Shown here: positions 1 to 6,652 of the stretch, piece by piece | How positions within the stretch are numbered: the stretch's first letter is position 1 | Layout of the letters: each line of letters begins with the position of its first letter | From: Betaproteobacteria bacterium | GTDB taxonomy: Bacteria > Pseudomonadota > Gammaproteobacteria > Burkholderiales > SG8-39 | Direction: 5' to 3' | Assembly (NCBI GenBank): GCA_009693435.1 | Contig: SHXF01000126.1 | Span: forward strand, 1 to 12,190 | DNA length: 12,190 bases | The notes under the pieces: model-generated | Databases searched by the model: none | Seen by the model: the letters and a program-made list of their open reading frames with translations, nothing else | Told to the model about the DNA's origin: nothing | Program-made: the position numbers and the translations under genes

Positions 1-224
1 TGGTAGACGTCGCGCGCCTCCTCGACGATGGTGGTGAGCTTGTGGGTCAGCAGTTCCGCATCGACGTCGGTGAGCTGCGCCATGCCGCGCGCCTCGATTT
101 CGGTGATGGGCTCCAGCCCGTGCGATATCAGCTCCGGGTCGCAACCCGGCCGCCGTCCGTAGGCGACGCGGTCGTAGATCAGTCCGTCGAACAGGCGGAC
201 GTTGTCATCGAATAGTTTGCCCAT
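1..224 (-). CDS. Probable hydantoinase B/oxoprolinase-family subunit, N-terminal part (runs off left edge)
   Basis: An open minus-strand frame starts at ATG 222-224 and is still open at base 1, giving 74 residues. AAGGA lies 5 nt before the ATG. The protein begins MGKLFDDNVRLFDGLIYDR and reaches a segment HKLTTIVEEARDVY. From memory, this resembles the start of hydantoinase B/acetone-carboxylase-alpha-like proteins, where the stretch just after it leads into the first conserved block. These proteins act as subunits of ATP-dependent ketone carboxylases or oxoprolinase-like hydrolases, usually with a HyuA-type partner. The gene is the third in a minus-strand series after the thiolase-like and DUF35 genes, separated from DUF35 by the repeat block, and probably belongs to the same catabolic operon. 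The family call rests on a short N-terminus. A different enzyme is possible, but the coding call is sound. Confidence 0.5.
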   Translation of the reverse strand, partial: MGKLFDDNVRLFDGLIYDRVAYGRRPGCDPELISHGLEPITEIEARGMAQLTDVDAELLTHKLTTIVEEARDVY

Positions 225-240
225 GCTGGTCCTTCTTTCT

Positions 241-498
241 ATTTCTCAACTACATGACACCGTTCAGACTGCCCGTATCGGAACTCGTCTGTCCTTCGAC
301 AGGCTCAGGATGAACGGTTTTCTATCCTTTCGAACTACACGACACCGTTCGGGCTGAGCCCGTCGAAGCCTGCCTGTCGAAGCCTGCCTGTCCTCCGACA
401 GGCTCAGGACGAACGGATTTCGATCCTTTCGAACTACACGACACTGTTCGGGCTGAGCCCGTCGAAGCCCGTCTGTCCTTCGACAGACGCGGGACGAA
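241..498. repeat. Intergenic inverted-arm repeats in ~99-bp units
   Basis: Two nearly complete units lie about 99 bp apart; the shared segment ATCCTTTCGAACTACACGAC starts at 324 and at 423. Each unit has a 24-bp left arm (294-317, 393-416; core CGACAGGCTCAGGA) and a roughly inverted right arm (345-368, 444-467; core GGGCTGAGCCCGTCGAAG) with about 27 bp between, so each could form a long imperfect hairpin. A degenerate right arm lies at 256-274 and a third left arm at 478-498. An extra copy of CCTGTCGAAG lies at 373-382. This is the well-known dispersed repeat type (CTTCGACAGGCTCAG...GAACGG) seen between genes in many high-GC proteobacteria. It separates two genes of one operon and forms the 3' end of the DUF35 gene. 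Confidence 0.85.
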
Positions 499-898
499 AC
501 ATCGGCACCGGCGGCCCGCCGTCGCTCTCGCTGAACACCACTGCCACTCGCTGACCGATGCGCACCGTGTCCGGATCGCAATCGACGATGTTGGTCATCA
601 TGGTTGGCCCTTCGTCCAGCGTGACATAGGCGATCACGTATACCGCCGGGCCGGCACGGCGCGTAACGCTATAGGTGTAGATGGTTCCTTTTCCCGAAGC
701 TTCCTTCCATTCGGTGCGATCGCTGAAACAGAACGGGCACAGGCTGCGGGGGAAATAATGCGCTTCGCCGCAGGCCAGGCAATGCTTCAGCAACAGCCGG
801 CCCTGCGCGGCCGCATCCCAGAAGGCCTTCGTTTCCGGGTAGACGGCGGGCGCGTGAATCGGACGCCGAACCGCTTGCTTGCCGGTGTCGTTACTCAT
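434..898 (-). CDS. DUF35 zinc-ribbon/OB-fold acyl-CoA-binding partner protein
   Basis: This 154-residue protein starts at ATG 896-898, overlapping the TGA of the upstream thiolase-like gene in an ATGA arrangement that suggests translational coupling. Residues 40, 43, 54 and 57 are the four cysteines of a rubredoxin-like zinc ribbon (CLAC...CPFC), after the usual N-terminal helix with PETKAFWDAA. The OB-fold follows from about residue 65 to 134 (GKGTIYTYSVTRR, VAYVTLDEGP-type strands). Family members bind acyl-CoA and form complexes with thiolase-superfamily enzymes, either thiolase/HMG-CoA synthase or steroid side-chain aldolases. The overlap with the neighbour supports such a complex. The oddity is the C-terminus: from about residue 135 (FRPASVEGQTGFDGLSPNSVV, stop TAG 434-436) it is encoded by the intergenic repeat, so the ancestral protein probably ended near MFRPA and this gene gained about 17 repeat-encoded residues. 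Confidence 0.88.
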   Translation of the reverse strand: MSNDTGKQAVRRPIHAPAVYPETKAFWDAAAQGRLLLKHCLACGEAHYFPRSLCPFCFSDRTEWKEASGKGTIYTYSVTRRAGPAVYVIAYVTLDEGPTMMTNIVDCDPDTVRIGQRVAVVFSESDGGPPVPMFRPASVEGQTGFDGLSPNSVV

Positions 899-2064
899 AG
901 CCGTTCCATGATCAAGGTGGCGCTGCCGTGGCGCGTGGCGAGCGACCCGCCCGTGCCTTGCGCGAGCGCGACACCGCAGTCCTTCACCTGCACCGCCGGG
1001 TGCGCCTCGCCGCGCAACTGGCGCACCGCTTCGATCACCTTGGTGATGCCGCCCCGATTGGCGGGATGATTGTTGCAAAGCCCGCCGCCATCGGTGTTGA
1101 AGGGCAGCTGCCCGTTGCCGGAAATGAGGTTGCCGTCTGCCACGAACCGGCCGCCCTCGCCCTTCTTGCAGAAGCCCAGATCCTCCAGCTGGATGAGCAC
1201 GGTGATGGTGAAGCTGTCGTAGATCGAGGCGTAGCGGATATCCGCCGGCGACACCCCCGCTTCCTCGAACGCGCGCGGTCCCGACCACGCCGCACCGGAA
1301 CAGGTGATGTCGAAGCGGCCGCCCGAGAGCCCCCTGGACGCCTCGCCCGCGCCGATGAGTGACACCAGCGGCCGCTTCAGGCTGCGCGCGATCTCCGGGC
1401 GCACCACCAGCAGCGCGCCGCCGCCGTCGCTCACCACGCAGCAATCGAGCCGGTGCAGCGGATCGGAAATCAGCGGCGAAGCGACGACCTCCTCCACCGT
1501 GACGACTTCGCGCAGCATCGCATGCGGATTGTGCTGCGCGTGGTGCGATGCGGCCACCTTGATCCAGGCAAGCTGCTCGGAGGTGGTGCCGTATTCGTGC
1601 ATATGGCGCATCGCCGCCATGGCATACATGTTCACCGTCACCGGCCCGAACGGATTCTCGAACGGCGCCTCAGGCACATTGGGCGGCGTGACGCGCGCCT
1701 GCGTCCCGCTCGACCCCTCGGAACGCGGCCGGCCCGCCAGCGTGATCAGCGCCACATTGCACTTGCCCGCGGCGATCGCCTGCGCCGCATGCGCTACATG
1801 AATCAGGTACGACGAGCCGCCGGTGTCGGTGGAATCGAGGTGGCGCGGTTTCAGCCCCATGTAGTCGGCCATGGTCAGCGGATTCAACATGCCGGGCGCG
1901 TCGCCGGCGCAGAAATAACCATCCACGTCCGAGGACGACAGGCCTGCGTCCAGCAATGCGCCGCGGGCGCACTCCGCATGCAGTTGGGCGACCGATTTGT
2001 CCGCGGCCTTGCGGGTGGGATGCTCGAAAATACCGGAGATACAGGCCTTGCCTTTGATGCTCAT
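895..2064 (-). CDS. Thiolase-superfamily protein lacking catalytic cysteines; probable Ltp2-type aldolase
   Basis: This is a complete 389-residue protein, normal thiolase length. Its ATG is at 2062-2064 with GGAG 5 nt upstream. Both thiolase halves are visible: an N-terminal domain with AQAIAAGKCNVALI and CCVVSDGGGALLVV (208-221), and a C-terminal domain with NTDGGGLCNNHPANRGG (His333) and ALAQGTGGSLA (366-376). Where thiolases carry the nucleophilic Cys, the sequence reads STDTGGSSYL (78-87), with no Cys. Where they carry the second Cys, it reads AQGTGG. The segment IYDSFTITV (281-289) keeps a Tyr that in Ltp2-type aldolases belongs to the repurposed active site (family knowledge from memory). 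The gene is translationally coupled to a DUF35 protein, as in Ltp2-ChsH2. It therefore probably cleaves or forms a C-C bond of a beta-hydroxyacyl-CoA rather than doing thiolysis. The substrate is unknown; annotation pipelines would call it acetyl-CoA acetyltransferase or SCPx thiolase. Confidence 0.85.
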   Translation of the reverse strand: MSIKGKACISGIFEHPTRKAADKSVAQLHAECARGALLDAGLSSSDVDGYFCAGDAPGMLNPLTMADYMGLKPRHLDSTDTGGSSYLIHVAHAAQAIAAGKCNVALITLAGRPRSEGSSGTQARVTPPNVPEAPFENPFGPVTVNMYAMAAMRHMHEYGTTSEQLAWIKVAASHHAQHNPHAMLREVVTVEEVVASPLISDPLHRLDCCVVSDGGGALLVVRPEIARSLKRPLVSLIGAGEASRGLSGGRFDITCSGAAWSGPRAFEEAGVSPADIRYASIYDSFTITVLIQLEDLGFCKKGEGGRFVADGNLISGNGQLPFNTDGGGLCNNHPANRGGITKVIEAVRQLRGEAHPAVQVKDCGVALAQGTGGSLATRHGSATLIMERL

Positions 2065-2133
2065 CGACACTCCGCAGTCGGGCGACTCATGGTGCAGCCG
2101 CGATGGCCGCAGCCGATGCACGACTCTCCATGA

Positions 2134-3006
2134 AATTATATCCCGCTGCCCTATGCGGAGTGGGTCGAAGCGACCAACGCCAAGGGCAAAGGGCTGGTCA
2201 ACGTGCGTCTCGTAGGTGGCCCCGAGGTCACGCCGCCGCCCCAGCAACTGCAGGCACTGCGCAACGGCATCGTGGATATCGTGCTGATTCCCACCGGGCA
2301 GACCGTGGCGCTGGTGCCGGAAGCCTACGCGGTGCAGGGCTCGACGGTGCCCTCGGCGCAGATGCGCACAAACGGCACCTACGACCTGCTGGACAAAATT
2401 TACCAGGAGAAAATCGGCGCCAAGTTCCTCTACCACCTCGCGCCCGGCGGCGCGTTCTACATCTTCTTCCTCAAGGAACCGAAGCTGGATGCCGCCAGTA
2501 ACCTGACCCTGGAGGGCATACGGGTGCGCTCGGCCGCGCCCTGGGTGAAGTTCGTCGAATCGCTGGGCGGCACCAACATCGTGGTGCCGCCGCCGGACAC
2601 CTACTCGGCGCTGGAGCGCAACATGGTGGACGCCAACATCTGAACCATCGTCGGCGTGCGCCAGTTCAATTGGGACCGCTTCCAGAAGGTCATGGTGGAC
2701 GCCGGATTCAAGCGCACCGACCTGGTGGTGCTGGTCAACGCGCAGAATTGGCAGACGCTTGGTCCCGCGGTACAGCAGTTGCTCGTCTCCACCGGCATCG
2801 ACAGCGAGCGGCAGTCCGCCGACTGGTACCGGTCGCTGGAGAAGACCGAGCTCGACGGCATGAAGGCCTCCGGCCTGAAGGTCATGGCCTTGTCCGACGC
2901 CGCGCGCGAGAAAATCACCGCGCTGGGCGCGCAGGATGCCTGGGCCGAGATCAAGACCCGCGCGCCGGCCGCCTATGACCAGTTGAGGGCGCGCTTCTAC
3001 AAGTGA
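2134..3006 (+). pseudogene. dctP: TRAP transporter solute-binding subunit (DctP-like), truncated and interrupted by TGA
   Basis: One reading frame from 2134 to the TGA at 3004-3006 matches a TRAP periplasmic binding protein: NYIPLPYAEWVEATN, then GKGLVNVRLVGGPEV, QQLQALRNGIVDIVLIPTG, a middle lobe, and a C-terminal AAYDQLRARFYK. Two lesions are visible. The frame is closed by TGA at 2131-2133, and there is no start with a signal peptide, so roughly 35-40 N-terminal residues are missing; the only candidate start is a GTG at 2203, inside the fold. A second TGA at 2641-2643 falls in VDANI*TIVGVRQFNWDRF, where relatives have Trp, so TGG to TGA is the simplest explanation. No frame change occurs at that point. 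The protein would bind an organic acid in the periplasm for the DctQM permease, but as read it cannot be exported or completed. The stop lies in the first copy of a 13-bp repeat. Confidence 0.85.
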
Positions 3007-3091
3007 GATGCGCAAGTGAGATGCGCAAGTGAGATGCGCAAGTGAGACGCGCAAGTGAGACGCGCAAGTAAGATGCGCAAGCAAGCCGCGC
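3001..3091. repeat. 13-bp tandem repeat, seven copies, starting at the dctP stop codon
   Basis: The unit AAGTGAGATGCGC is repeated without gaps: three perfect copies (3001-3039), two with one change (AAGTGAGACGCGC, 3040-3065), one AAGTAAGATGCGC (3066-3078) and a degenerate AAGCAAGCCGCGC (3079-3091). The first copy contains the last Lys codon and the TGA of dctP. Because 13 is not a multiple of 3, the repeats present GTGAG in all frames. The array fills most of the dctP-dctQ spacer. It looks like replication slippage of the gene end. Confidence 0.95.
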
Positions 3092-3123
3092 TCGCCGCCG
3101 CGTAGCCCCGGGACGATACGCCA

Positions 3124-3666
3124 ATGCCACGCGCGTTCTTGCCGCATGCGTTCTTGCCGCACGCGTTCTTCGAGCGCCTGGGCGCATTGAGCCGGGCCAT
3201 GGCGGTACTGGGCACGCTGGTGCTGGCCGCGGTCACCCTGGCCGTGATCTTCGATGTGGTGGTGCGCAACCTCGGCCTGCGCCCGCCGCTGTGGACGGTG
3301 CCGCTCACCGAGTTCGGCCTGCTGTACGCCACCCTGCTCGGCACGCCTTTGCTGGTGCGCACCAAGGGCCACATCATGGTCGACGTGTTCGTCTCCCACC
3401 TGGCCGGCCGCCCGCAACTGTGGATGGGCCGCGCCGTTGCGTTCGTGTCCTTCCTCGCGTTCGCGTATCTGGGCATCATCGCCTTCGACGAGATGGTGCT
3501 GAAACTGCGCAGCGGTGAATTCCAGATCCGCTCGATCGAAGTGCCTGTCTGGCTGATCTACCTGCCCATGGCCGCCGCCTTTCTCGTCGGCGCGCTCGAA
3601 TACTGCCGCTTCCCGTTCGAGGACAACCTGCTCAAGCGCGGCGCCGAGTTGCCGGACAGCCTCTAG
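3124..3666 (+). CDS. dctQ: TRAP transporter small permease subunit (DctQ-like)
   Basis: This 180-residue membrane protein starts at ATG 3124 and ends at TAG 3664-3666. Four hydrophobic segments are visible at about residues 25-46, 60-80, 100-123 and 140-160, the layout of DctQ subunits, which bridge the DctP binding protein and the large DctM permease in the inner membrane. The motif VIFDVVVRNLG after the first segment and LTEFGLLYATLLGTPLLVRTKGH in the second are typical of the family. It is the middle gene of the operon and the only one without a visible lesion. The first 15 residues (MPRAFLPHAFLPHAF) come from an in-frame 15-bp duplication. There is only a weak GGGA upstream of 3124, and ATG 3199 would be too short because it removes part of the first membrane segment. 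With broken partners it is probably not functional as part of this set. Confidence 0.87.
   Translation: MPRAFLPHAFLPHAFFERLGALSRAMAVLGTLVLAAVTLAVIFDVVVRNLGLRPPLWTVPLTEFGLLYATLLGTPLLVRTKGHIMVDVFVSHLAGRPQLWMGRAVAFVSFLAFAYLGIIAFDEMVLKLRSGEFQIRSIEVPVWLIYLPMAAAFLVGALEYCRFPFEDNLLKRGAELPDSL
3133..3171 (+). repeat. In-frame 15-bp repeat encoding AFLPH in the dctQ N-terminus
   Basis: GCGTTCTTGCCGCAT (3133-3147) is followed by GCGTTCTTGCCGCAC (3148-3162) and a partial GCGTTCTTC (3163-3171). Translated, this gives AFLPH-AFLPH-AFF directly after MPR. The repeat keeps the frame and extends the cytoplasmic tail before the first membrane segment. Confidence 0.9.
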
Positions 3667-3668
3667 CC

Positions 3669-4991
3669 GTGACGATGGACTGGCAGTGGGTGCTGTTGCT
3701 GCTCGCGGGCATCGCGGTCGGCCTGATGCTGCTCGGCGTGCACATCGCCGTCGCGTTCATCATCGCCAACCTCGCCGGGATATTCCTCTTCATGGGCGGC
3801 GAAGTCGGAGTGCGGCAGATGCTCGGCAATGGCGCGGAGGCCGTGGCGAATTTCGCGCTGGTGCCGGCCGCTGTTCATCCTGATGGGCGCGATCTTCTTC
3901 CGCTCGGGCATGGCGGGCAGCATGCTCGGCGCCATCGACGCGTGCTTCACGCGGGTGCGCGGGCGCCTCGCTTACATCAGCGTGGTGGCGAGCACGCTGT
4001 TTGCGGCGGCGTCGGGCTCCTCGATCGCCAACACCGGCATGATGGGCTCGCTGATGGTTCCGGAAATGCTGAAGCGCGGCTACAAGCGCAGCCTGGTGAT
4101 GGGGCCGATACTGGGCGCGGGCGGACTTGCCGTCATCATCCCGCCCTCCAGCCTGACGGTGTTTCTGGGCAGCCTGGCGCGCATCGACGTCGGCGCACTG
4201 CTGATCGCCGGCATCGTGCCGGGCGTGCTGCTCGCGCTCTCCTACGTGCTCTGGATCGCCATCCAGATTGCCCGCGATCCCACCGCCGCGCCGGGGAACG
4301 AGGAGGTGCGGTCACTGCCGCTCGCGCAACGGCTGCTTGGTCTGGCGCGCGAGTCGGTTCCGATGGGCGTGATCATCTTTTCCGTGGTGGGCACGATGGT
4401 GTTCGGGCTGGCGACGCCGACCGAGTCGGCTGCCTTCGGCTGCCTCGCGACCGGCATCCTGTCGCTGCGCAGGCGCAGCCTGCGCGAACTGCTGCGCCTG
4501 CTCTACCGGTCGCTGGACGACACCCTGCGGGTCACGTCGATGACCTTCATCCTCATCATCACGGCCACCAGCTTCAGCCAGCTGCTCGCCTACACGGGCG
4601 CCACCGGCGCGCTGATCGAATCCACCACCCGCCTCATCACCACCCGCAGTCGCTGTTGCTGGTGATGTTCGGCGTGCTCTTCGTCCTCGGCATGTTCCTC
4701 GACGTGATGTCCATGATGCTCCTCACCCTGCCGATCTTCCTGCCGCTCGCGCAGACCGCGGGCCTGGATCCCATCCTCTTTGGCATCGTGATGCTGATCG
4801 GGCTGGAGGTGAGCTTCATCACGCCGCCCTTGGGCATGCTGCTGTTCGTCATGATGGGCGTGGTGCCGGGCGCCTCGCTCGCCGAAGTGTCGCGGGCGGC
4901 GTTTCCCTACGTGGTGTGCACCGCTGCGCTGGTGGCGTTGATGATCTATATCCCGCAGATTGTCACCTGGCCGCCGCGCCTGATCGGTTGA
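3669..4991 (+). pseudogene. dctM: TRAP transporter large permease (DctM-like) with two compensating frameshifts
   Basis: The gene starts 2 bp after dctQ at GTG 3669 (or ATG 3675) and ends at TGA 4989-4991, about 440 codons, the usual DctM length. It encodes the ion-coupled multi-spanning permease of the TRAP system. Family sequence is split over frames. MDWQWVLLLLAGIAVGLMLLG up to ALVP is in the first frame. From about 3868 (PLFILMGAIFFRSG, with AASGSSIANTGMMGSLMVPEM and IIPPSSLTVFLGS) it is in the second frame. From about 4640 (HPQSLLLVMFGVLFVLGMFLD, then VSFITPPLGMLLFVMMG) it is in the first frame again. The first shift lies in GTGCCGGCCGCTG (one extra G or two bases lost), the second in CTCATCACCACCCGC (one base lost or two gained). 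The first frame happens to stay open throughout, so a pipeline may call one intact 440-residue protein whose centre is nonsense. Real decay and sequencing error are both possible. Confidence 0.85.
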
Positions 4992-5037
4992 GCGTCCGCC
5001 GCCGAACGGGTAAGGGCGTTCCGCGGCGCCAATCGGG

Positions 5038-5127
5038 GCAGACGGACCGGGGGCAGACGGACCGGGGGCAGACGGTACGGGGGCAGACGGTACGGGGGCA
5101 GACGGAACGGGGACAGACCGAACGACC
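5038..5127. repeat. 15-bp tandem repeat, six copies, between convergent genes
   Basis: Units of GCAGACGGACCGGGG run from 5038 without gaps. Copies 1-2 are identical, copies 3-4 read GCAGACGGTACGGGG, copy 5 reads GCAGACGGAACGGGG and copy 6 is degenerate (ACAGACCGAACGACC). The array fills the gap between the dctM stop (4991) and the LLM pseudogene stop (5135), ending 7 bp short of the latter. Neighbouring copies are most alike, which fits stepwise slippage. Confidence 0.95.
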
Positions 5128-5134
5128 CGGCGAC

Positions 5135-5479
5135 TCAGTAAGGCTCGAAGTTCCTGAGCGACGGAATAACCTGATCGCCGAACAAGCGTATCGAGCGCAT
5201 CAGCGCCTCTTCTTCCAGCCAGCCGATGTTGAATTCGCCGAGGAAGGTATCGAACAGCCCTTCTGCCGCGGCATCGTGCAGGCGGCGCGCGACGGTGTTC
5301 GGCGAGCCGGCGAATATCAGGCCGCGGCTTTCCTGCGGGCTGAAATGGTGCTCGACGGCAAACGCGTAGTCGAAGCTCAGGTCGTCGGCGAGTCTCATTT
5401 CCCGCAGCAACTGCGCCTAACGCGTCGCCGGCGTCATTCCCGGACGGTTCCAGACGTGGGAAAAATGGCCAAACTTCAT
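5135..5479 (-). pseudogene. Luciferase-like (LLM) flavin monooxygenase remnant, internally deleted and with in-frame TAG
   Basis: ATG 5477-5479 has a good GAGGTG site 4 nt upstream and begins MKFGHFSHVWNRPGMTPATR, a typical LLM-class N-terminus. An in-frame TAG (5417-5419) follows where relatives have Tyr, and the same frame continues AQLLREMRLADDLSFDYAF and AVEHHFSPQES, still the N-terminal region. It then jumps to RGLIFAGSPNTVARRLHDA and ends MRSIRLFGDQVIPSLRNFEPY, which are C-terminal features of the family. About 115 codons remain of an expected ~340-360, so roughly two thirds of the TIM barrel was removed by a deletion that kept frame. The intact enzyme would use FMNH2 from a reductase to oxidise an organic substrate. 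TTG 5408-5410 could start a 91-residue product, but that would have no catalytic core. Confidence 0.8.
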
Positions 5480-5671
5480 GTTCACCTCGAAAACCCGGGA
5501 CAGAATGAACCGACTGCAGGATACCGCGAGCGATCGCGGCCGTAATGGCATCATGGCAATGTGGGCCCGTTCCGGACATTGTCCTGTTTCGTCTGACTCG
5601 CAAATCCTATCGCAGCAGCTGGGCATCAAGCACTAGACTCGCACCATGCACACTACCAACAAGGAGGTTCG

Positions 5672-6373
5672 ATGAGCACACCGGAATCGGCATTGATCGT
5701 AGGCACAGGCGGCGGCCTGAGCGCCTCGCTGGCGCGCCTGCTCGCGAAGGACGGCGTGCGCGTGGCCTTGGCCGCGCGCAATCCGGCGAAACTCGATGCG
5801 CTGTGCCGCGACACCGGCGCGGTGGCGCACGGCTGCGACGCGTCCGACCCGGCGCAGGTCACGAAGCTGTTCGCGGACGTCGAGTCGCAGTCGGGCGTGC
5901 CCGACCTGGTGGTCTACAACGCCAGCTACCGCACCCGCGGCGCGTTCGCCGAACTCGACCCGAAGGAAGTCGAGAAAACGATTGCCGTCACCGCCTACGC
6001 CGGCTTTCTGGTCGGACAGGCCGCGGTGAAGCGCATGCTGCCGCGCGGCACGGGCGGCGTGTTCTTCACCGGCGCCTCCGCCAGCATCAAGGGCTATGCC
6101 CAGTCCGCGCCCTTCGCCATGGGCAAGTTCGCGCTGCGCGGTCTCGCGCAAAGCATGGCCCGCGAACTCTCGCCCAAGGGACTGCACATCGCCCATTTCG
6201 TCATCGACGGCGGCATCGCGCAAGGACCGAGCGATCCGCGCGCCAAGGACCGCGGCGCCGACGGCATGCTGCTCCCCGACGAAATCGCCAAGACCTACCT
6301 GCACGTGTGGCGGCAGCATCGGTCGGCGTGGAGCTGGGAGGTGGAGCTGCGGCCGTGGGTGGAGCGATTCTGA
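5672..6373 (+). CDS. SDR-family oxidoreductase with Phe in place of the catalytic Tyr
   Basis: This 233-residue protein starts at ATG 5672 with a perfect AAGGAGG 4 nt upstream (5661-5667). It is a short-chain dehydrogenase by the Rossmann start ALIVGTGGGLSASLA (Gly-rich loop 11-15), CDASD (55-59), YNAS (82-85, replacing NNAG), FFTGASAS (131-138), the helix PFAMGKFALRGLAQSMARE and VIDGGI (177-182). In the YxxxK motif the Tyr is Phe148 while Lys152 and the probable Ser136 remain. Classical SDR chemistry uses that Tyr as acid/base, so the enzyme may work differently or have lost activity. The residues around it look well preserved, so the change may be a subfamily trait. It is a single gene, with no close partner on its strand. 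The substrate cannot be told. Confidence 0.88.
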   Translation: MSTPESALIVGTGGGLSASLARLLAKDGVRVALAARNPAKLDALCRDTGAVAHGCDASDPAQVTKLFADVESQSGVPDLVVYNASYRTRGAFAELDPKEVEKTIAVTAYAGFLVGQAAVKRMLPRGTGGVFFTGASASIKGYAQSAPFAMGKFALRGLAQSMARELSPKGLHIAHFVIDGGIAQGPSDPRAKDRGADGMLLPDEIAKTYLHVWRQHRSAWSWEVELRPWVERF

Positions 6374-6410
6374 ACGGGTCTGTGGTGATAAGACGATGGA
6401 CTATTTCATA

Positions 6411-6428
6411 ACTTTGTTACGGCAAAGT
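6411..6428. other. Short hairpin downstream of the SDR gene
   Basis: ACTTTG-TTACGG-CAAAGT is a 6-bp perfect stem with a 6-nt loop, 38 bp after the SDR stop. It has no T tract on either side, so a Rho-independent terminator is not convincing. Confidence 0.5.
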
Positions 6429-6460
6429 CGCCTATCTACGGTAACTGGCAGGCAGTTTGG

Positions 6461-6481
6461 GTATTATTTTTTGAATAATAC
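6461..6481. other. AT-rich hairpin
   Basis: GTATTATT-TTTTG-AATAATAC gives an 8-bp perfect stem with a 5-nt loop in an otherwise GC-rich sequence. It could be a protein-binding or recombination site. The T run sits in the loop and not after the stem, which argues against a terminator. Confidence 0.6.
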
Positions 6482-6652
6482 ATAGAGGATTCCGCGTGCA
6501 GTTGGCCATCCAGGGCCATGTTGTCGGTAGCACCGGCGTAGCGTTGTCGACGGGAGAGCACTCGCCCTTGAATCGACAGCATGCTGCGCCGGCGGCAATC
6601 GGCCGGAAAAATCGAATGCCAAGGTCGCGGGCCGGCGGCGAAGTGGCGGAAG

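Noticed and set aside
2641..2643. TGA read as Trp or selenocysteine, and TAG 5417-5419 read as Tyr (recoding)
   Set aside because: Two different stop codons at two different residues, in genes with additional lesions, fit decay better. Intact genes in the window use TGA and TAG as normal stops.
3001..3091. CRISPR array
   Set aside because: Units are directly adjacent without spacers, and no cas genes are present. The same holds for 5038-5127 and 10654-10709.
2065..3417. Long minus-strand open frame continuing upstream from the thiolase-like gene across the TRAP region
   Set aside because: It is antisense to clear dctP/dctQ sequence, is rich in Arg/His/Gly as GC-rich shadow frames are, and the start at 2064 has its own ribosome site.
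4992..5037. Rho-independent terminator after dctM
   Set aside because: GC-rich with partial inverted symmetry, but no stable stem followed by a T run.
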